The notes: generated by a model not told the origin, from the letters alone. A stretch of 37,079 nucleotides of DNA from Gemmatimonadota bacterium (GCA_022566515.1 JADFIT010000016.1:1-37079); one strand, 5' to 3'; positions 15,260 to 24,335 are shown, counted from the stretch's first letter. Translations and numbers: made by a program.

Positions 15260-16016
15260 GGGCCGAGCGGGGGACGAGTTGGCTCGCAGGAGCTCCAGAA
15301 CCTCTTCCGGGGCAGATTCGCGCCCCGCTAGCTCCGAACGCTCGCCACGGACCGAGGACGAGCATCTCTTCCAAGCTCCTTCACCGCAGCGGTCGCGAGA
15401 CATGCTTGGCGAGCCATGGCGCGTCATGCGAATCATGGGCGAGTTCGTTGAGGGGTTTGAGAGCCTCTCCGATGTGACCCGTGCCGTGTCGATGTTCGGA
15501 TCCCACCGCCTGAGCGAAGGCAGCCAATGGTACGATCTGGCCCGAGAGACCGCTCACCAATTTGCGCTGGCAGATTGGACGATCATGACAGGCGGTGGTC
15601 CGGGTATCATGGAAGCCGCCAACCGAGGAGCGGCCGACGGAGATGCCCTGTCGGTTGGCCTGAGCATTGAGCTGCCCGAAGAGGAGTCCCATAACCGCTA
15701 CGTCAATCGGGGGATCAACTTCCGGTACTTCTTTGTCCGGAAGACGATGCTCGTGAAATACTCTTCGGGATTCGTGTTCTTTCCCGGAGGGTACGGTACG
15801 CTCGATGAACTCTTCGAGGCGTTGACTCTGATCCAAACCGGGAAGATCCATGACTTCCCGGTGGTTCTCATGGGCGCCGCATTTTGGGGGGGGTTGATCG
15901 AGTGGCTACGACGAGAGTTGGTCGGGGGAGGAACCATCGGCGCAGCGGATCTCGATTTGTGCTACATCACCGACGATCCGAAGCAGGCACTGGAATATGT
16001 GACGCGTAGGTCGTAG
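15237..16016 (+). CDS. LOG-family Rossmann-fold protein (TIGR00730 type)
   Basis: A 259-residue protein of the LOG/lysine-decarboxylase-like nucleotide-hydrolase family. The diagnostic motifs are both present: G-G-G-P-G-I-M-E-A-A-N-R-G-A and P-G-G-Y-G-T-L-D-E. Characterised relatives cleave nucleoside monophosphates to base plus ribose 5-phosphate (cytokinin-activating or PpnN-like nucleotide hydrolysis). The substrate here is unknown. The first ~55 residues are polar and low in complexity (R-S-S-R-T-S-S-G-A-D), an extension not needed for the fold, so a start further in is possible. GGAGAC precedes the chosen ATG, and the gene overlaps the stress-protein gene by 23 bp. Confidence 0.9.
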   Translation: MTRSRMDEGRAGDELARRSSRTSSGADSRPASSERSPRTEDEHLFQAPSPQRSRDMLGEPWRVMRIMGEFVEGFESLSDVTRAVSMFGSHRLSEGSQWYDLARETAHQFALADWTIMTGGGPGIMEAANRGAADGDALSVGLSIELPEEESHNRYVNRGINFRYFFVRKTMLVKYSSGFVFFPGGYGTLDELFEALTLIQTGKIHDFPVVLMGAAFWGGLIEWLRRELVGGGTIGAADLDLCYITDDPKQALEYVTRRS

Positions 16017-16049
16017 GGTGAAGTTGTGCCACGCCGATAGCCGTCGCTA

Positions 16050-16595
16050 TTATCCTCCTGCCAACGGAGCGACCAGTGCCCCGACCGCGTACGACACCGT
16101 CGCCGCGAGCACGCCTACGGTAAGCATCTCAACTCCATTCTTCAGCCAACCGCCCTCGGCTACGGTTGCTCGCAAGGCGCCAACAACGAACAACGCGACA
16201 AGCGTGAGCACCACTGCCGCCTGGAACGAAGCTGTGCCCAGGTCGATCACGTAGGTCAGGAGAGGGATGGCACCTGCAAGGACAAAGGCCGCAAACGTTA
16301 CTGCACCGTGCCGCACTGGAAACGGCTCGGCCAGAGCCAGGCCGTCCGCACGCCGTATGGATTCCACTGATCGAATGGAGAGGAAGTTGCTCGCTCCCAT
16401 CGAGAATCCGTCTGCGAGCAGGTTGGCAATGCCGAGAATGAGAATAATTCGCGGGTGGAGCGATGCACCGGTTACAGCGGTCACGACGGCGAACGTCGTG
16501 ATGATTCCGTCACTGGCTCCATAGATGAGGTCTCTCATATAGTGCTTCAGAAGACCTCGTGCCTCGCGCGGTTCGTGATAGAGTGTGTGATCCAT
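16050..16595 (-). CDS. VIT1/CCC1-family membrane transporter
   Basis: A 181-residue membrane protein of the vacuolar iron transporter family, which exports Fe(II)/Mn(II) to limit metal toxicity. It opens with the cytoplasmic R-D-L-I-Y-G-A-S-D-G-I-I-T-T-F-A-V-V, followed by I-A-N-L-L-A-D-G-F-S-M-G-A-S-N-F-L-S, both strong family motifs in the first two helices. Three further helices follow after residue ~100. The usual long cytoplasmic metal-binding loop between helices 2 and 3 is short here, as in several bacterial members. The ATG at 16595 is preceded by AGGA. Upstream codons are open but unlike the family. It converges with the LOG gene, leaving 33 bp. Confidence 0.9.
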   Translation of the reverse strand: MDHTLYHEPREARGLLKHYMRDLIYGASDGIITTFAVVTAVTGASLHPRIILILGIANLLADGFSMGASNFLSIRSVESIRRADGLALAEPFPVRHGAVTFAAFVLAGAIPLLTYVIDLGTASFQAAVVLTLVALFVVGALRATVAEGGWLKNGVEMLTVGVLAATVSYAVGALVAPLAGG

Positions 16596-16828
16596 CAGGC
16601 CGTCCTGTCTGTGGTATCGTGGGGGTGCGGAGCTCCGCTTTGCCGCTGGTCGGGAAGGAATATGGTTCTTCCGGTAATTTCGGGGCAAGTGATTGCAGGG
16701 ACGATTCTCGGCCCTTCCACCCAGCGCCGGATGGCCATTCACTCCGGGCGCGGCGTGTGTCGCTGCTCCACGAGAGGGTTGAATCTCGACAACGCCGTGA
16801 CGACCTTTGTGGTCCACGAAGACCCAAC

Positions 16829-19060
16829 ATGATGCCCAACCCACTCTTCCTCCCGCGGAGCCGGATCGCCTTGATCGTAGGCTCGCTTCTCCTGTCGTCG
16901 GTCGGCGCAAACCAGGTAAGGGCACAAGACGGGGCGACGCTGCCGCCGGCAGTGGCGCGCCACATGGCCTCCTCCGATCGCATACAGCTCGACGGTCTCC
17001 TCGACGAGGCGGTTTGGCAGGCCGCACCGGTTTCCTCCGGATTTCGCCAGCAGGAACCCGATGAGGGCGCACCGGCGACGGAGCGGACCGAGGTCAGGGT
17101 TGTCTACGATGAAACGACGCTCTACGTGGGGATAACGGCGTACGATTCGGATCCCGATGCCGTAATCGCCAGGGTCTTGCAGCGGGACAGGGTGATGCGG
17201 GGAGCGGGCTTTGGGCGGTTCAACTTCACCACCGACGACGGCGTCGCGATCCTGTTCGACACATTCCACGACCATCGTAACGCGATGGTCTTCGCCACAA
17301 ATCCCAACGGCGCCGAGTTCGATGCGTTGATCTCGGATGAGGGCGGCGAGGTGAACGTCGACTGGCGCGGCGTGTGGCGTGTAGCCGCAAAGCGAACGGC
17401 CGACGGTTGGTCGGCGGAATTCGCGATTCCGTTCCGCACGCTGCGATATCCTTCGGACGCCGCTGCCGCCGTGTGGGGTTTCAACGTGTTCCGCAGCATC
17501 CGCCGTAAGAACGAGGACGTGCTGTGGCGGTCCTGGTCGCGGAACAACGAGGGGTTTAACCGCGTGAGCCGTGCAGGACACCTGGAGGGGCTCGACGATC
17601 TGCCGCGCACAGGCGTGAACTTGGAACTCAAACCGTACGTACTGGGCGGCGCGGCGCAGGCAAGGAACGGCCTCGGAGGGCTCGATGCCGACGGGCAGCT
17701 CGATGTGGGATTCGACGCAAAGTACGAGATCCGGCCCGGACTCGTGCTCGATGCCACGCTCAATACCGACTTCGCACAGGTAGAGGCCGACGACGAACAG
17801 GTGAACCTGACGCGATTCAGTCTCTTCTTTCCCGAGAAGCGGGATTTTTTCCTGGAGAACTCTGGAATCTTCGATTTCGGGGAGCGGGGCTTCTTCGGGC
17901 CTCCGCCCTATCTGCTGTTCTTCAGCCGCCGCATCGGCATCGCTCCGGAGGGGGAGGTGCCGGTGTTGGGCGGGCTGCGTTTGACGGGGCGGGTGGGCTC
18001 GCAGCGTGTGGGGGCGTTGAACGTCGTAACCGACGATGCGTTTGGCCGACCGAAGACGAACTTCGCCGTGGTCCGTGTGAAACGTGACATCGGGACGAAC
18101 AACTTTATCGGCGCCCTCGTGACCGATCGTCGCACGTCCGAAGGCTGGAATACCACGGGCGGAGTCGATTGGTCGTTCTGGCCCACATCGCGGCTCGTGT
18201 TCCGGGGTTTCGCATCTGCGACGGCTACATCGGGAGCGGGTGGAGAGGGAAGTGCCTTTCAGGGACAGCTCGATTACACCAGCAATCACTTCGGATTCAA
18301 CATAGCGCACCTGTCAATCAGCCCAAACGCCAGGGCTGACATGGGGTTCATCACGCGGACTGATGTCAGGCAGTCGACGGCGTTTTTCCGCGTCACGCCG
18401 CGTCCCCATGCTGTTGGCCTCCGTAAGGTGGACTTCTTCTGGTCCAACCGGCTGATCACACGCACCGACGGCACGCTACAAGATTGGTCCATCGGTCCAT
18501 CGTTCTCGCCCCAGTGGAACAGCGGCGAGAGCATGCGCATCGAGTACGAGGTTGGATTCACACGGTTGGATCAGGGCTTCGAGATCGGTGAAGGCGTACC
18601 GGTGCCGGCAGGCGACTACGATACCTGGCTTATCAGCGCGAGTGCCGAAACGAGTTCGAATCGCCCAGTTGTGCTGCAAGGTAACACGCGGTTTCAGAGC
18701 ATTTACGACGGGCATATCAGCACGGTTGGTGGGTCGCTGACACTCAGCCCCAGTGCTAACCTGTCCACAGTCCTCAGTTACACACACAATCGCGTGGACG
18801 TCCCCAACGGAGCGTTCGACGCGGACATCGGGAGTCTGCGGCTTACGCTGGCCTTCACCACGCAAATCACCGCCAACGCTCTGATTCAGTACAACGAGCG
18901 GGACGACGAGCTTTCCGCCAATATACGGTTCAACTTCATCCACACCCCGGGCAGCGATCTCTTTATCGTCCTCAACGAACAGCGTGGCACATCGGAATCG
19001 CTGTGGGATCTCAATACCAGGTCGACTGTGGTGAAGGTTACGTACTTGGCGAGGCTATAG
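16829..19060 (+). CDS. DUF5916 outer-membrane protein with N-terminal carbohydrate-binding-like domain
   Basis: A 743-residue exported protein with a signal peptide ending A-N-Q-V-R-A-Q (about residue 32). Residues ~45-230 form a CBM9-like domain: I-Q-L-D-G-L-L-D-E-A-V-W, D-E-T-T-L-Y-V-G-I-T-A-Y-D, then W-S-A-E-F-A-I-P-F-R-T-L-R-Y. The rest is the DUF5916 beta-barrel region, starting V-N-L-E-L-K-P-Y-V and including N-T-D-F-A-Q-V-E-A-D and F-P-E-K-R-D-F-F-L-E-N-S, ending in an aromatic-rich barrel pattern with a C-terminal L-A-R-L. This architecture is common in Gemmatimonadota, Acidobacteriota and Bacteroidota. Its function is not established. The start is preceded by only a weak GAAGA. The gene is divergent from the VIT1 gene, with 233 bp between them holding the promoters. 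Confidence 0.9.
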   Translation: MMPNPLFLPRSRIALIVGSLLLSSVGANQVRAQDGATLPPAVARHMASSDRIQLDGLLDEAVWQAAPVSSGFRQQEPDEGAPATERTEVRVVYDETTLYVGITAYDSDPDAVIARVLQRDRVMRGAGFGRFNFTTDDGVAILFDTFHDHRNAMVFATNPNGAEFDALISDEGGEVNVDWRGVWRVAAKRTADGWSAEFAIPFRTLRYPSDAAAAVWGFNVFRSIRRKNEDVLWRSWSRNNEGFNRVSRAGHLEGLDDLPRTGVNLELKPYVLGGAAQARNGLGGLDADGQLDVGFDAKYEIRPGLVLDATLNTDFAQVEADDEQVNLTRFSLFFPEKRDFFLENSGIFDFGERGFFGPPPYLLFFSRRIGIAPEGEVPVLGGLRLTGRVGSQRVGALNVVTDDAFGRPKTNFAVVRVKRDIGTNNFIGALVTDRRTSEGWNTTGGVDWSFWPTSRLVFRGFASATATSGAGGEGSAFQGQLDYTSNHFGFNIAHLSISPNARADMGFITRTDVRQSTAFFRVTPRPHAVGLRKVDFFWSNRLITRTDGTLQDWSIGPSFSPQWNSGESMRIEYEVGFTRLDQGFEIGEGVPVPAGDYDTWLISASAETSSNRPVVLQGNTRFQSIYDGHISTVGGSLTLSPSANLSTVLSYTHNRVDVPNGAFDADIGSLRLTLAFTTQITANALIQYNERDDELSANIRFNFIHTPGSDLFIVLNEQRGTSESLWDLNTRSTVVKVTYLARL

Positions 19061-19114
19061 GGGAGAGGGGAGAGGGGAGAGGGGGCGGTAACTCCTCCCT
19101 CCTCCCTCCTCCCT
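19060..19114. repeat. G-rich tract facing C-rich tract between convergent genes
   Basis: From 19060 the plus strand reads four G4/G5 runs separated by AGA (GGGGAGAGGGGAGAGGGG and on to 19085), a textbook G-quadruplex pattern. It begins inside the stop codon of the DUF5916 gene. From 19092 to 19114 the plus strand is a CTCCCTC-type pyrimidine repeat. The two tracts can also pair with each other as a long G-C hairpin. It may serve as a bidirectional terminator, and it is also a slippage-prone simple repeat. Confidence 0.65.
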
Positions 19115-19136
19115 GGTGGGTTGAGAAGGGTAGGGA

Positions 19137-19877
19137 CTAGCCCTTCGACCCGTCCTTGTCCTTGTCCTCGAATGCCTCGATCGAGGCCTTGATGTTGTCC
19201 CTCACGAGGTTCTCGTTGTTCCCGCCCTTGTTGGCGCTGTCGGGATCGATCAGGTTGCCCTGAGCATCAACGAACCAGGTCGCCAGGTCGAGAACGATGG
19301 TCAAGTTGGTACTGGCCGTGTTCTCGTCGATCACGAGAGTCGGTACCAAGCTGAACTCCTGCTCCTCGTTCAAGTCGGTGACGTAAGTGAACGCCACGCC
19401 GTTGAAGGTTCCCTGCACCCGGATGCTGGTGTCGAGCAGATCGGGATGCGCGGCGCGGAACGCTGCGTCCTCGGGATCGTCGTTGCTCACCTTGTGGATA
19501 TCGAACTCGATCTCGGTGTAACTACCCGGATCGATCTCGATGGTGATCTGCGTCGACGTGGTGCCGTCTAACGGCAAGGTGATCAACACCGGTCCGACCT
19601 CGAATTTCTCGCAACCATCGGGCTCGGGTATCACGTCGCAGTCGACGACCTCGACCCGTCTTAGCTCGATCTCCCGCAAGACCACCTCGGCCTTGGTGAT
19701 CTCGAGGACGTTGGCGCCGGCGGAAATCGACGGAGCGCTGAGGAATCCGAGGTTGGCGGACGAGATCCCCGCTCCACCCGAGAAGGAGAGCGAAATCTGC
19801 GATCCCGGGCCAACGCCGTCGCTGCACCCGGTGAGGAGTGCCGCAGCACTCATTAACGAAAGGATGGTGCGTTTCAT
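19137..19877 (-). CDS. Lipoprotein of unknown function
   Basis: A 246-residue protein with a clear lipoprotein signal: M-K-R-T-I-L-S-L-M-S-A-A-A, then lipobox L-L-T-G-C with the lipidated cysteine at residue 18. It is anchored to a membrane facing the periplasm or outside. The mature part is beta-rich and acidic (L-E-I-T-K-A-E-V-V-L-R-E-I-E-L, I-E-I-D-P-G-S-Y-T-E-I-E-F-D-I), and resembles DUF4382-like extracellular domains by eye only. The end is charged (F-E-D-K-D-K-D-G). I start it at 19877 because GGGAG lies 8 bases upstream. It converges on the DUF5916 gene across the G/C-rich tracts, so it is unlikely to share a promoter with it. Confidence 0.8.
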   Translation of the reverse strand: MKRTILSLMSAAALLTGCSDGVGPGSQISLSFSGGAGISSANLGFLSAPSISAGANVLEITKAEVVLREIELRRVEVVDCDVIPEPDGCEKFEVGPVLITLPLDGTTSTQITIEIDPGSYTEIEFDIHKVSNDDPEDAAFRAAHPDLLDTSIRVQGTFNGVAFTYVTDLNEEQEFSLVPTLVIDENTASTNLTIVLDLATWFVDAQGNLIDPDSANKGGNNENLVRDNIKASIEAFEDKDKDGSKG

Positions 19878-19950
19878 GTCTAAGCTCCCTTTTAACGATG
19901 TCTGTTGGCGAATCTTTACATTCTCTGGCACCGTCTAAGAGCAAAAGCGG

Positions 19951-19977
19951 GACCACTCTAACCGTCCGCTAGTGGTC
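19951..19977. repeat. Small hairpin upstream of lipoprotein gene
   Basis: GACCACT (19951-19957) and AGTGGTC (19971-19977) are perfect inverted repeats. They lie 74 bp ahead of the lipoprotein start on the minus strand and are followed there by CCGCTTTTGC. It could be an operator or a 5'-leader hairpin. Confidence 0.4.
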
Positions 19978-20087
19978 TCGTAACTCGTTGTATTAGTTAG
20001 AGTTAGATTCCTGGTGAGCTAGGTCACTGGGCATGTGGCTGGCATAAAACGGCGCACGGCCGTATCGATTTGGTGCAGACCTCTCTC

Positions 20088-20126
20088 TCCTTCCATCCTT
20101 CCGTCCTTCCGTCCTTCCGTCCTTCG
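20088..20126. repeat. 8-bp tandem repeat TCCTTCC(G/A)
   Basis: Three exact TCCTTCCG units (20096-20119) are flanked by a TCCTTCCA unit and a partial copy. It lies about 110-145 bp upstream of fadE in the 356-bp gap 19878-20233. Apart from this repeat and the hairpin at 19951, I see nothing definite in that gap. Confidence 0.7.
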
Positions 20127-20233
20127 CCAAGTAGCCGTGATTGGAACACTGCCGTACTATGTAATCGTTTCAGGTACGAGCATCCGGCCCGACGCGCCGG
20201 AGCCCTACTCATGTATGTGAAATTGGAGTTCCC

Positions 20234-22654
20234 ATGACCTTGGCTATAATTGCCGCTCTTGTTGCAGTCGCAGCGACTCTGCTGTATAACCGCCGTTCCT
20301 ACTGGGCGTGGGTTGTTCCCGGTGGCCTCGCCTTCCTGTGGTGGGGGATGAGTGTGGGTTGGGAGCCACCCGTATACCGGGTGGCCGCCGGGGCCTTTCT
20401 CGTGGCGGCGTTGCTGCTCGGATTTCGGCCGTTGCGGCGCTTCTTGGTGACAGTGTGGGTGATCAAGCTCATCAAGCCGCTGCTTCCTCGCATGGGAGAG
20501 ACTGAGCGGGTCGCCCTCGAGGCAGGAACGGTGTGGTGGGACGGAGACTTGTTCTCAGGCGATCCGGATTGGCGCAAGCTCCTCGACTTCAAGATTCAGG
20601 AGTTGTCCGAGAAGGAGCGGGCCTTTTTGGACGGGCCGGTGGAGGAGCTGTGCGGCATGGTCAAAGAGTGGGAGGTGGTCCAGCATGGCGACCTGTCCGA
20701 CGAGGCGTGGAAGTTCCTCAAGCAGCACGGCTTCTTCGGCATGATCATCCCGGAAGAACACGGCGGGTTGGGTTTCTCCGCGGCAGCACACTCGGCGGTG
20801 ATCGTCAAGCTGGCGAGCCGCAGCATTACGGCGTCGGTGACCGTGATGGTGCCCAACTCTCTGGGACCGGCGGAACTCATTCTGCACTACGGTACCGACG
20901 AGCAGAAAAAGCATTACCTGCCACGTTTGGCGTCCGGCGAGGAAATCCCGTGCTTTGCGCTCACGGGTCCGGAGGCGGGAAGCGACGCGGCCGCCACCCA
21001 GAGCGTGGGCATCGTATGCAGGGGGACGTTCCGAGGCGAGGAGGTGTTGGGCATGCGTCTCAACTGGCGCAAGCGGTACATCACCCTGGCGCCGGTGGCG
21101 ACGGTGGTCGGCCTAGCGTTCCGGCTGCGCGATCCCGATGGAGTGTTGGGTGACAAAGAGGATCTTGGCATCACATGTGCCCTGATCCCGGCCGACCTTC
21201 CGGGAGTCGAAATTGGAGAGCGACACGATCCCATGGGTGTTCCGTTCCACAACGGCCCGACCTGCGGCTACGACGTGTTCGTTCCACTGGATTTCATCAT
21301 CGGAGGGAGGGCCCGGGCGGGTGAGGGGTGGCAAATGCTCATGGCCAGCCTCTCCGCCGGTCGCTCCATTTCTCTCCCCGCGTTGGCCGTGGCATCGGCC
21401 CAATTCGCCACGCGCCTGGTGGGTGCGTACGGGACCGTGCGGGAACAGTTCGACACTCCGATCGGACGGTTCGAGGGCATCGAAGAACCGCTCGCACGGA
21501 TCGGCGGGCTTACGTATCTCATGAACGCGGCGCGAACGATGACCGCGGGCTCCGTCGATGCGGGAGAGAGTCCGGCCGTCCCGTCGGCCATCGTGAAAGC
21601 GTACCTCACCGAGTGCATGCGTGTCGTGGTAAACAACGCGATGGATATTCGGGCCGGCGCTGCCATCTGTCGCGGGCCACGCAACGTGCTCGCCACGGCG
21701 TATCAAGCCGTGCCGATCGGGATCACCGTCGAAGGGGCGAACATCCTCACGCGGTCGATGATCATCTATGGCCAGGGCGCTATGCGATGCCATCCGTTTG
21801 TGCAGGATGAGATACGTGCGGTGGCTGAGGGCGACATTGCCACGTTCGATCGTGCGTTTTTCGGACACGTCGGCCACGTGTTCGCAAACGCCGCCAGGTC
21901 GTTCCTCCTTGGCGTGACGAACGGGCGCCTCGTCCGGCCCCCGGTTCGTGGCAGAGCGAAGTTACTCTTTGGGAAGTTCACGCGCATGAGCGCGGCGTTT
22001 GCGCTGATTTCCGATGTGGCGATGGGAACGCTGGGCGGCCGCCTCAAGCGACGAGAGAAAATTACCGGGCGGTTGGCTGACGCGCTGGCGTGGATGTATC
22101 TGGGGTCTGCAGCTCTCAAGCGGTTTGTCGATGAAGGCCAGCAAGCGCGGGACTTCTGCTTCGTACAATACGCTTGCACCGATGCCCTCTACAGGGTTCA
22201 AATGGCTTTGGCCGGTGTGCTGGAAAATCTGCCGAATCGATTTGCCGCTTGGGCGGTACGCCCCATCGTGTTCCCACTGGGTGCGCGATACAAGGTTCCC
22301 AACGATAGGCTCGGAGGTTCGGTGGCGCGCGGCTTGCTGGAAGATCGCGAAGCGCGATTGCATCTCACTACCGATATCTACATTCCACCTGCCGACGAGC
22401 CGGGGTTGGGACGTTTGGAGCATGCGTTGGACCATGCGGTGGCTGCGCTCAAGGTCGAGACCAAAATTCGTGACGCCGTTCGCGCCGGACTTCTCGACCG
22501 GGCGCCGGGCGACGTGCTGCTGGAACAGGCCCTTGCTGACGGTGTGATCACGCGTGAAGAACGCCAACAGGTGCTCGATGCCGACGAGGTTCGGGATGAG
22601 GTGATTCAGGTGGATTCGTTCAGCCCGGAAGCGTTTCAGGCGCTACGCGGATGA
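20234..22654 (+). CDS. fadE: Long-form acyl-CoA dehydrogenase (FadE)
   Basis: An 806-residue enzyme of the FadE type (E. coli FadE is 814 residues), which carries out the first step of fatty-acid beta-oxidation with FAD. The N-terminus is two or three membrane helices (about 3-15, 27-42, 50-66), followed by the W-I/V-x-K-x-P-L-L-P segment. The dehydrogenase core shows F-G-M-I-I-P-E-E-H-G-G-L-G-F-S, F-A-L-T-G-P-E-A-G-S-D-A and G-I-T-V-E-G-A-N-I-L-T-R-S, all FadE hallmarks. The long C-terminal domain ends in the family's P-x-E-A-F. GGAG lies 5 bases before the ATG. It appears to be a single-gene unit, with no fadBA partner in this window. Confidence 0.95.
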   Translation: MTLAIIAALVAVAATLLYNRRSYWAWVVPGGLAFLWWGMSVGWEPPVYRVAAGAFLVAALLLGFRPLRRFLVTVWVIKLIKPLLPRMGETERVALEAGTVWWDGDLFSGDPDWRKLLDFKIQELSEKERAFLDGPVEELCGMVKEWEVVQHGDLSDEAWKFLKQHGFFGMIIPEEHGGLGFSAAAHSAVIVKLASRSITASVTVMVPNSLGPAELILHYGTDEQKKHYLPRLASGEEIPCFALTGPEAGSDAAATQSVGIVCRGTFRGEEVLGMRLNWRKRYITLAPVATVVGLAFRLRDPDGVLGDKEDLGITCALIPADLPGVEIGERHDPMGVPFHNGPTCGYDVFVPLDFIIGGRARAGEGWQMLMASLSAGRSISLPALAVASAQFATRLVGAYGTVREQFDTPIGRFEGIEEPLARIGGLTYLMNAARTMTAGSVDAGESPAVPSAIVKAYLTECMRVVVNNAMDIRAGAAICRGPRNVLATAYQAVPIGITVEGANILTRSMIIYGQGAMRCHPFVQDEIRAVAEGDIATFDRAFFGHVGHVFANAARSFLLGVTNGRLVRPPVRGRAKLLFGKFTRMSAAFALISDVAMGTLGGRLKRREKITGRLADALAWMYLGSAALKRFVDEGQQARDFCFVQYACTDALYRVQMALAGVLENLPNRFAAWAVRPIVFPLGARYKVPNDRLGGSVARGLLEDREARLHLTTDIYIPPADEPGLGRLEHALDHAVAALKVETKIRDAVRAGLLDRAPGDVLLEQALADGVITREERQQVLDADEVRDEVIQVDSFSPEAFQALRG

Positions 22655-22662
22655 CTGGGTGA

Positions 22663-22697
22663 CTAGTACTCTGGGTCGTAATTGCGGTAACGTATTC
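22663..22697. repeat. 35-bp dispersed repeat, copy 1
   Basis: It is identical base for base to 36990-37024 (starts CTAGTACTCTGGGTCG, ends GGTAACGTATTC). It lies 8 bp after the fadE stop, between convergent genes. Copy 2 likewise follows a gene end. Confidence 0.9.
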
Positions 22698-22766
22698 ACC
22701 GCTTCAATTCGGCGCAAAGGTCGAAGTGAAGCGAAAAGTACAGGAGTTCAGGAGAGAACGACCCGT

Positions 22767-22784
22767 TTATCCTGTCATCCTGTC
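22767..22784. repeat. 18-bp inverted partner of window-end repeat
   Basis: TTATCCTGTCATCCTGTC is the exact reverse complement of 37057-37074. This short sequence resembles widespread dispersed intergenic repeats of environmental genomes. The rest of the gap 22655-22896 shows only this, the 35-bp repeat and a doubled GACGTGTAC near 22850. Confidence 0.75.
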
Positions 22785-22896
22785 AAGAAGGGCTTTGCTC
22801 ACTTCTCATAGGTCATCGCGATCTAGTAGCGCCAATCTGAAGTTGCGACGTGTACGACGTGTACGGATGGGCAGCTGTTGCGCCCAAGACTGCAAT

Positions 22897-24276
22897 TCAA
22901 AAAGCCAAGTGAAGGGCGACGCGCGAGAATTTCTCGAAGAGCGGTAAATTGGGCGCCGATCGGCCACTCCACGTCGTTCCGATCATCAACATTGTGTTCG
23001 AGGCCAGCAACATCAACAGATCCGCGGAGTAGCGCTCGAAGCTCGTGGCCATGCCGGCTGGATAACCGTCCACATCTACCCGTTCGTAGCGGAATCCCGG
23101 CACCAACGCGGGGAGGATGTAGAGCTGGGCTTCAGCTGTGGTAACAATCGCAGAAGGATTGTTGAGCATGGATCTCTCTAACTTGTCATTGAAAAACTGC
23201 ACCGATGTGAGCAGGGACAAGTATCCGTTCTCCTGATCCCAGCGAAGGTCAAGCCCCCAGCGGTCGAAGTCATTCCCGTCATTCACAAATGACTCCGGCT
23301 CTGCCGGATCCATCAGAAAGCCGGATTTACCACTGTACACGAACCCTCCAAGAGAAAGGGCGCCGTGAAGCCACGTGTTGTAGTTGAGACGCGCATAATA
23401 GTCTTTGCTGTTGTTGAAATCATATTTACCACCGGACTCCTCGTACGCCTCCTCCAATGCGTGTACTACGTCGGCTACTGGCCCGCTTGCATCCTCGAGG
23501 GCCTCGAACGCTCCGCCTGGCTCTCCGTTGATCAGGCCGATGCTGTAGTCAAATTCCCCCGCGCCGCCAGGGCCTGTAATGCGGCCAAACGCTTCGATCC
23601 CCTTCTGATTGGGCGAGAATCCAAAGAAATTTTGCGCAGGTACGATGGGAAGAACGCCGTTCAGATAGGGCGTAATCCGGAGCAACCGGCGATGGTTCGA
23701 GAATGGGATGGCCCTCGGCTCGAACTGGCCGACGCGCAGGTTCAGTCCCAACGACTGGTTGTATTGCAAGAACAGCCGATCGATGCCCTCGAAACGACCA
23801 TCTTCGACCAGGGCGATGTTGCCAAAGAAAGAAAACTTCTCTCCCATTGCCCCACCGAAGATCAGCCCCACCGAACTGATTCCGGTAAACTCGTTTGTCA
23901 CTTCCTCGTCGCCGCGATAGATATAATCAGCGGTCACCTGAAAGGAGGCCACGGAGGTAGCGGGGATATCGATCCAAGGGATCCCACTAGGCTTTTTCGC
24001 TCCCGGTCCTCCGGCCCTTGGCCCTAACCGCAGAGGTTCTTCACCAGCGACCGTTGGCTCGGCACCTGGTAGACGGTAGCCCTTTGCCCGGAAAAGTCTG
24101 CCGTATTCAGTGAGCGCCGGAAACACCGTGTGGCAGGTGCTGCAGCTCAGCCCATAGCGACGCGCAAAGCTTGGGACTGGACCATCGGATTCCGTTCGTG
24201 CGGCCATCAACAACGGAGACATGACGAGTAACATGAGGCTCAGGGCGACTGAGCAGACAATTCTCACTCTGTTCAC
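22897..24276 (-). CDS. Cyc2-like monohaem cytochrome c-porin fusion
   Basis: A 459-residue outer-membrane protein with a GTG start preceded by AAGGA. Signal peptide about 1-26. Next is one c-type haem site C45-S-T-C48-H49 within P-S-F-A-R-R-Y-G-L-S-C-S-T-C-H-T-V-F-P-A-L (given residue by residue), then T-E-Y-G-R-L-F-R-A-K-G-Y. Then ~380 residues of beta-barrel porin with alternating aromatic strands. This N-terminal haem pattern plus barrel is the architecture of Cyc2, which moves electrons from extracellular Fe(II) through the outer membrane, and of related cytochrome-porins of unknown substrate. It is last in an operon with a dihaem cytochrome c and a cupredoxin. Iron oxidation is inference. 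Assignment to a Cyc2 clade needs a tree. Confidence 0.82.
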   Translation of the reverse strand: MNRVRIVCSVALSLMLLVMSPLLMAARTESDGPVPSFARRYGLSCSTCHTVFPALTEYGRLFRAKGYRLPGAEPTVAGEEPLRLGPRAGGPGAKKPSGIPWIDIPATSVASFQVTADYIYRGDEEVTNEFTGISSVGLIFGGAMGEKFSFFGNIALVEDGRFEGIDRLFLQYNQSLGLNLRVGQFEPRAIPFSNHRRLLRITPYLNGVLPIVPAQNFFGFSPNQKGIEAFGRITGPGGAGEFDYSIGLINGEPGGAFEALEDASGPVADVVHALEEAYEESGGKYDFNNSKDYYARLNYNTWLHGALSLGGFVYSGKSGFLMDPAEPESFVNDGNDFDRWGLDLRWDQENGYLSLLTSVQFFNDKLERSMLNNPSAIVTTAEAQLYILPALVPGFRYERVDVDGYPAGMATSFERYSADLLMLLASNTMLMIGTTWSGRSAPNLPLFEKFSRVALHLAF

Positions 24277-24335
24277 GGCGAGCTTCCTTTTGTTGTTAGT
24301 TGGACTATCGACCAGACAGCTGTTGGCTAACCAGC

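Noticed and set aside
16739-18310. Long minus-strand frame across the DUF5916 gene
   Set aside because: It has no recognisable domain or start signal and is an antisense shadow of a clear exported protein on the plus strand.
20088-20126. Possible CRISPR array
   Set aside because: The units are 8 bp with no spacers, and no cas genes are present.
20024-20212. Short minus-strand frame encoding repeated G-R-K-D-G-R-T-E-G-W
   Set aside because: The repeats are only the translation of the 8-bp DNA repeat. There is no ribosome site and no family resemblance.
22655-22896. Small gene in the fadE/cytochrome-porin gap
   Set aside because: The open frames are short, overlap the dispersed repeats and lack ribosome sites.
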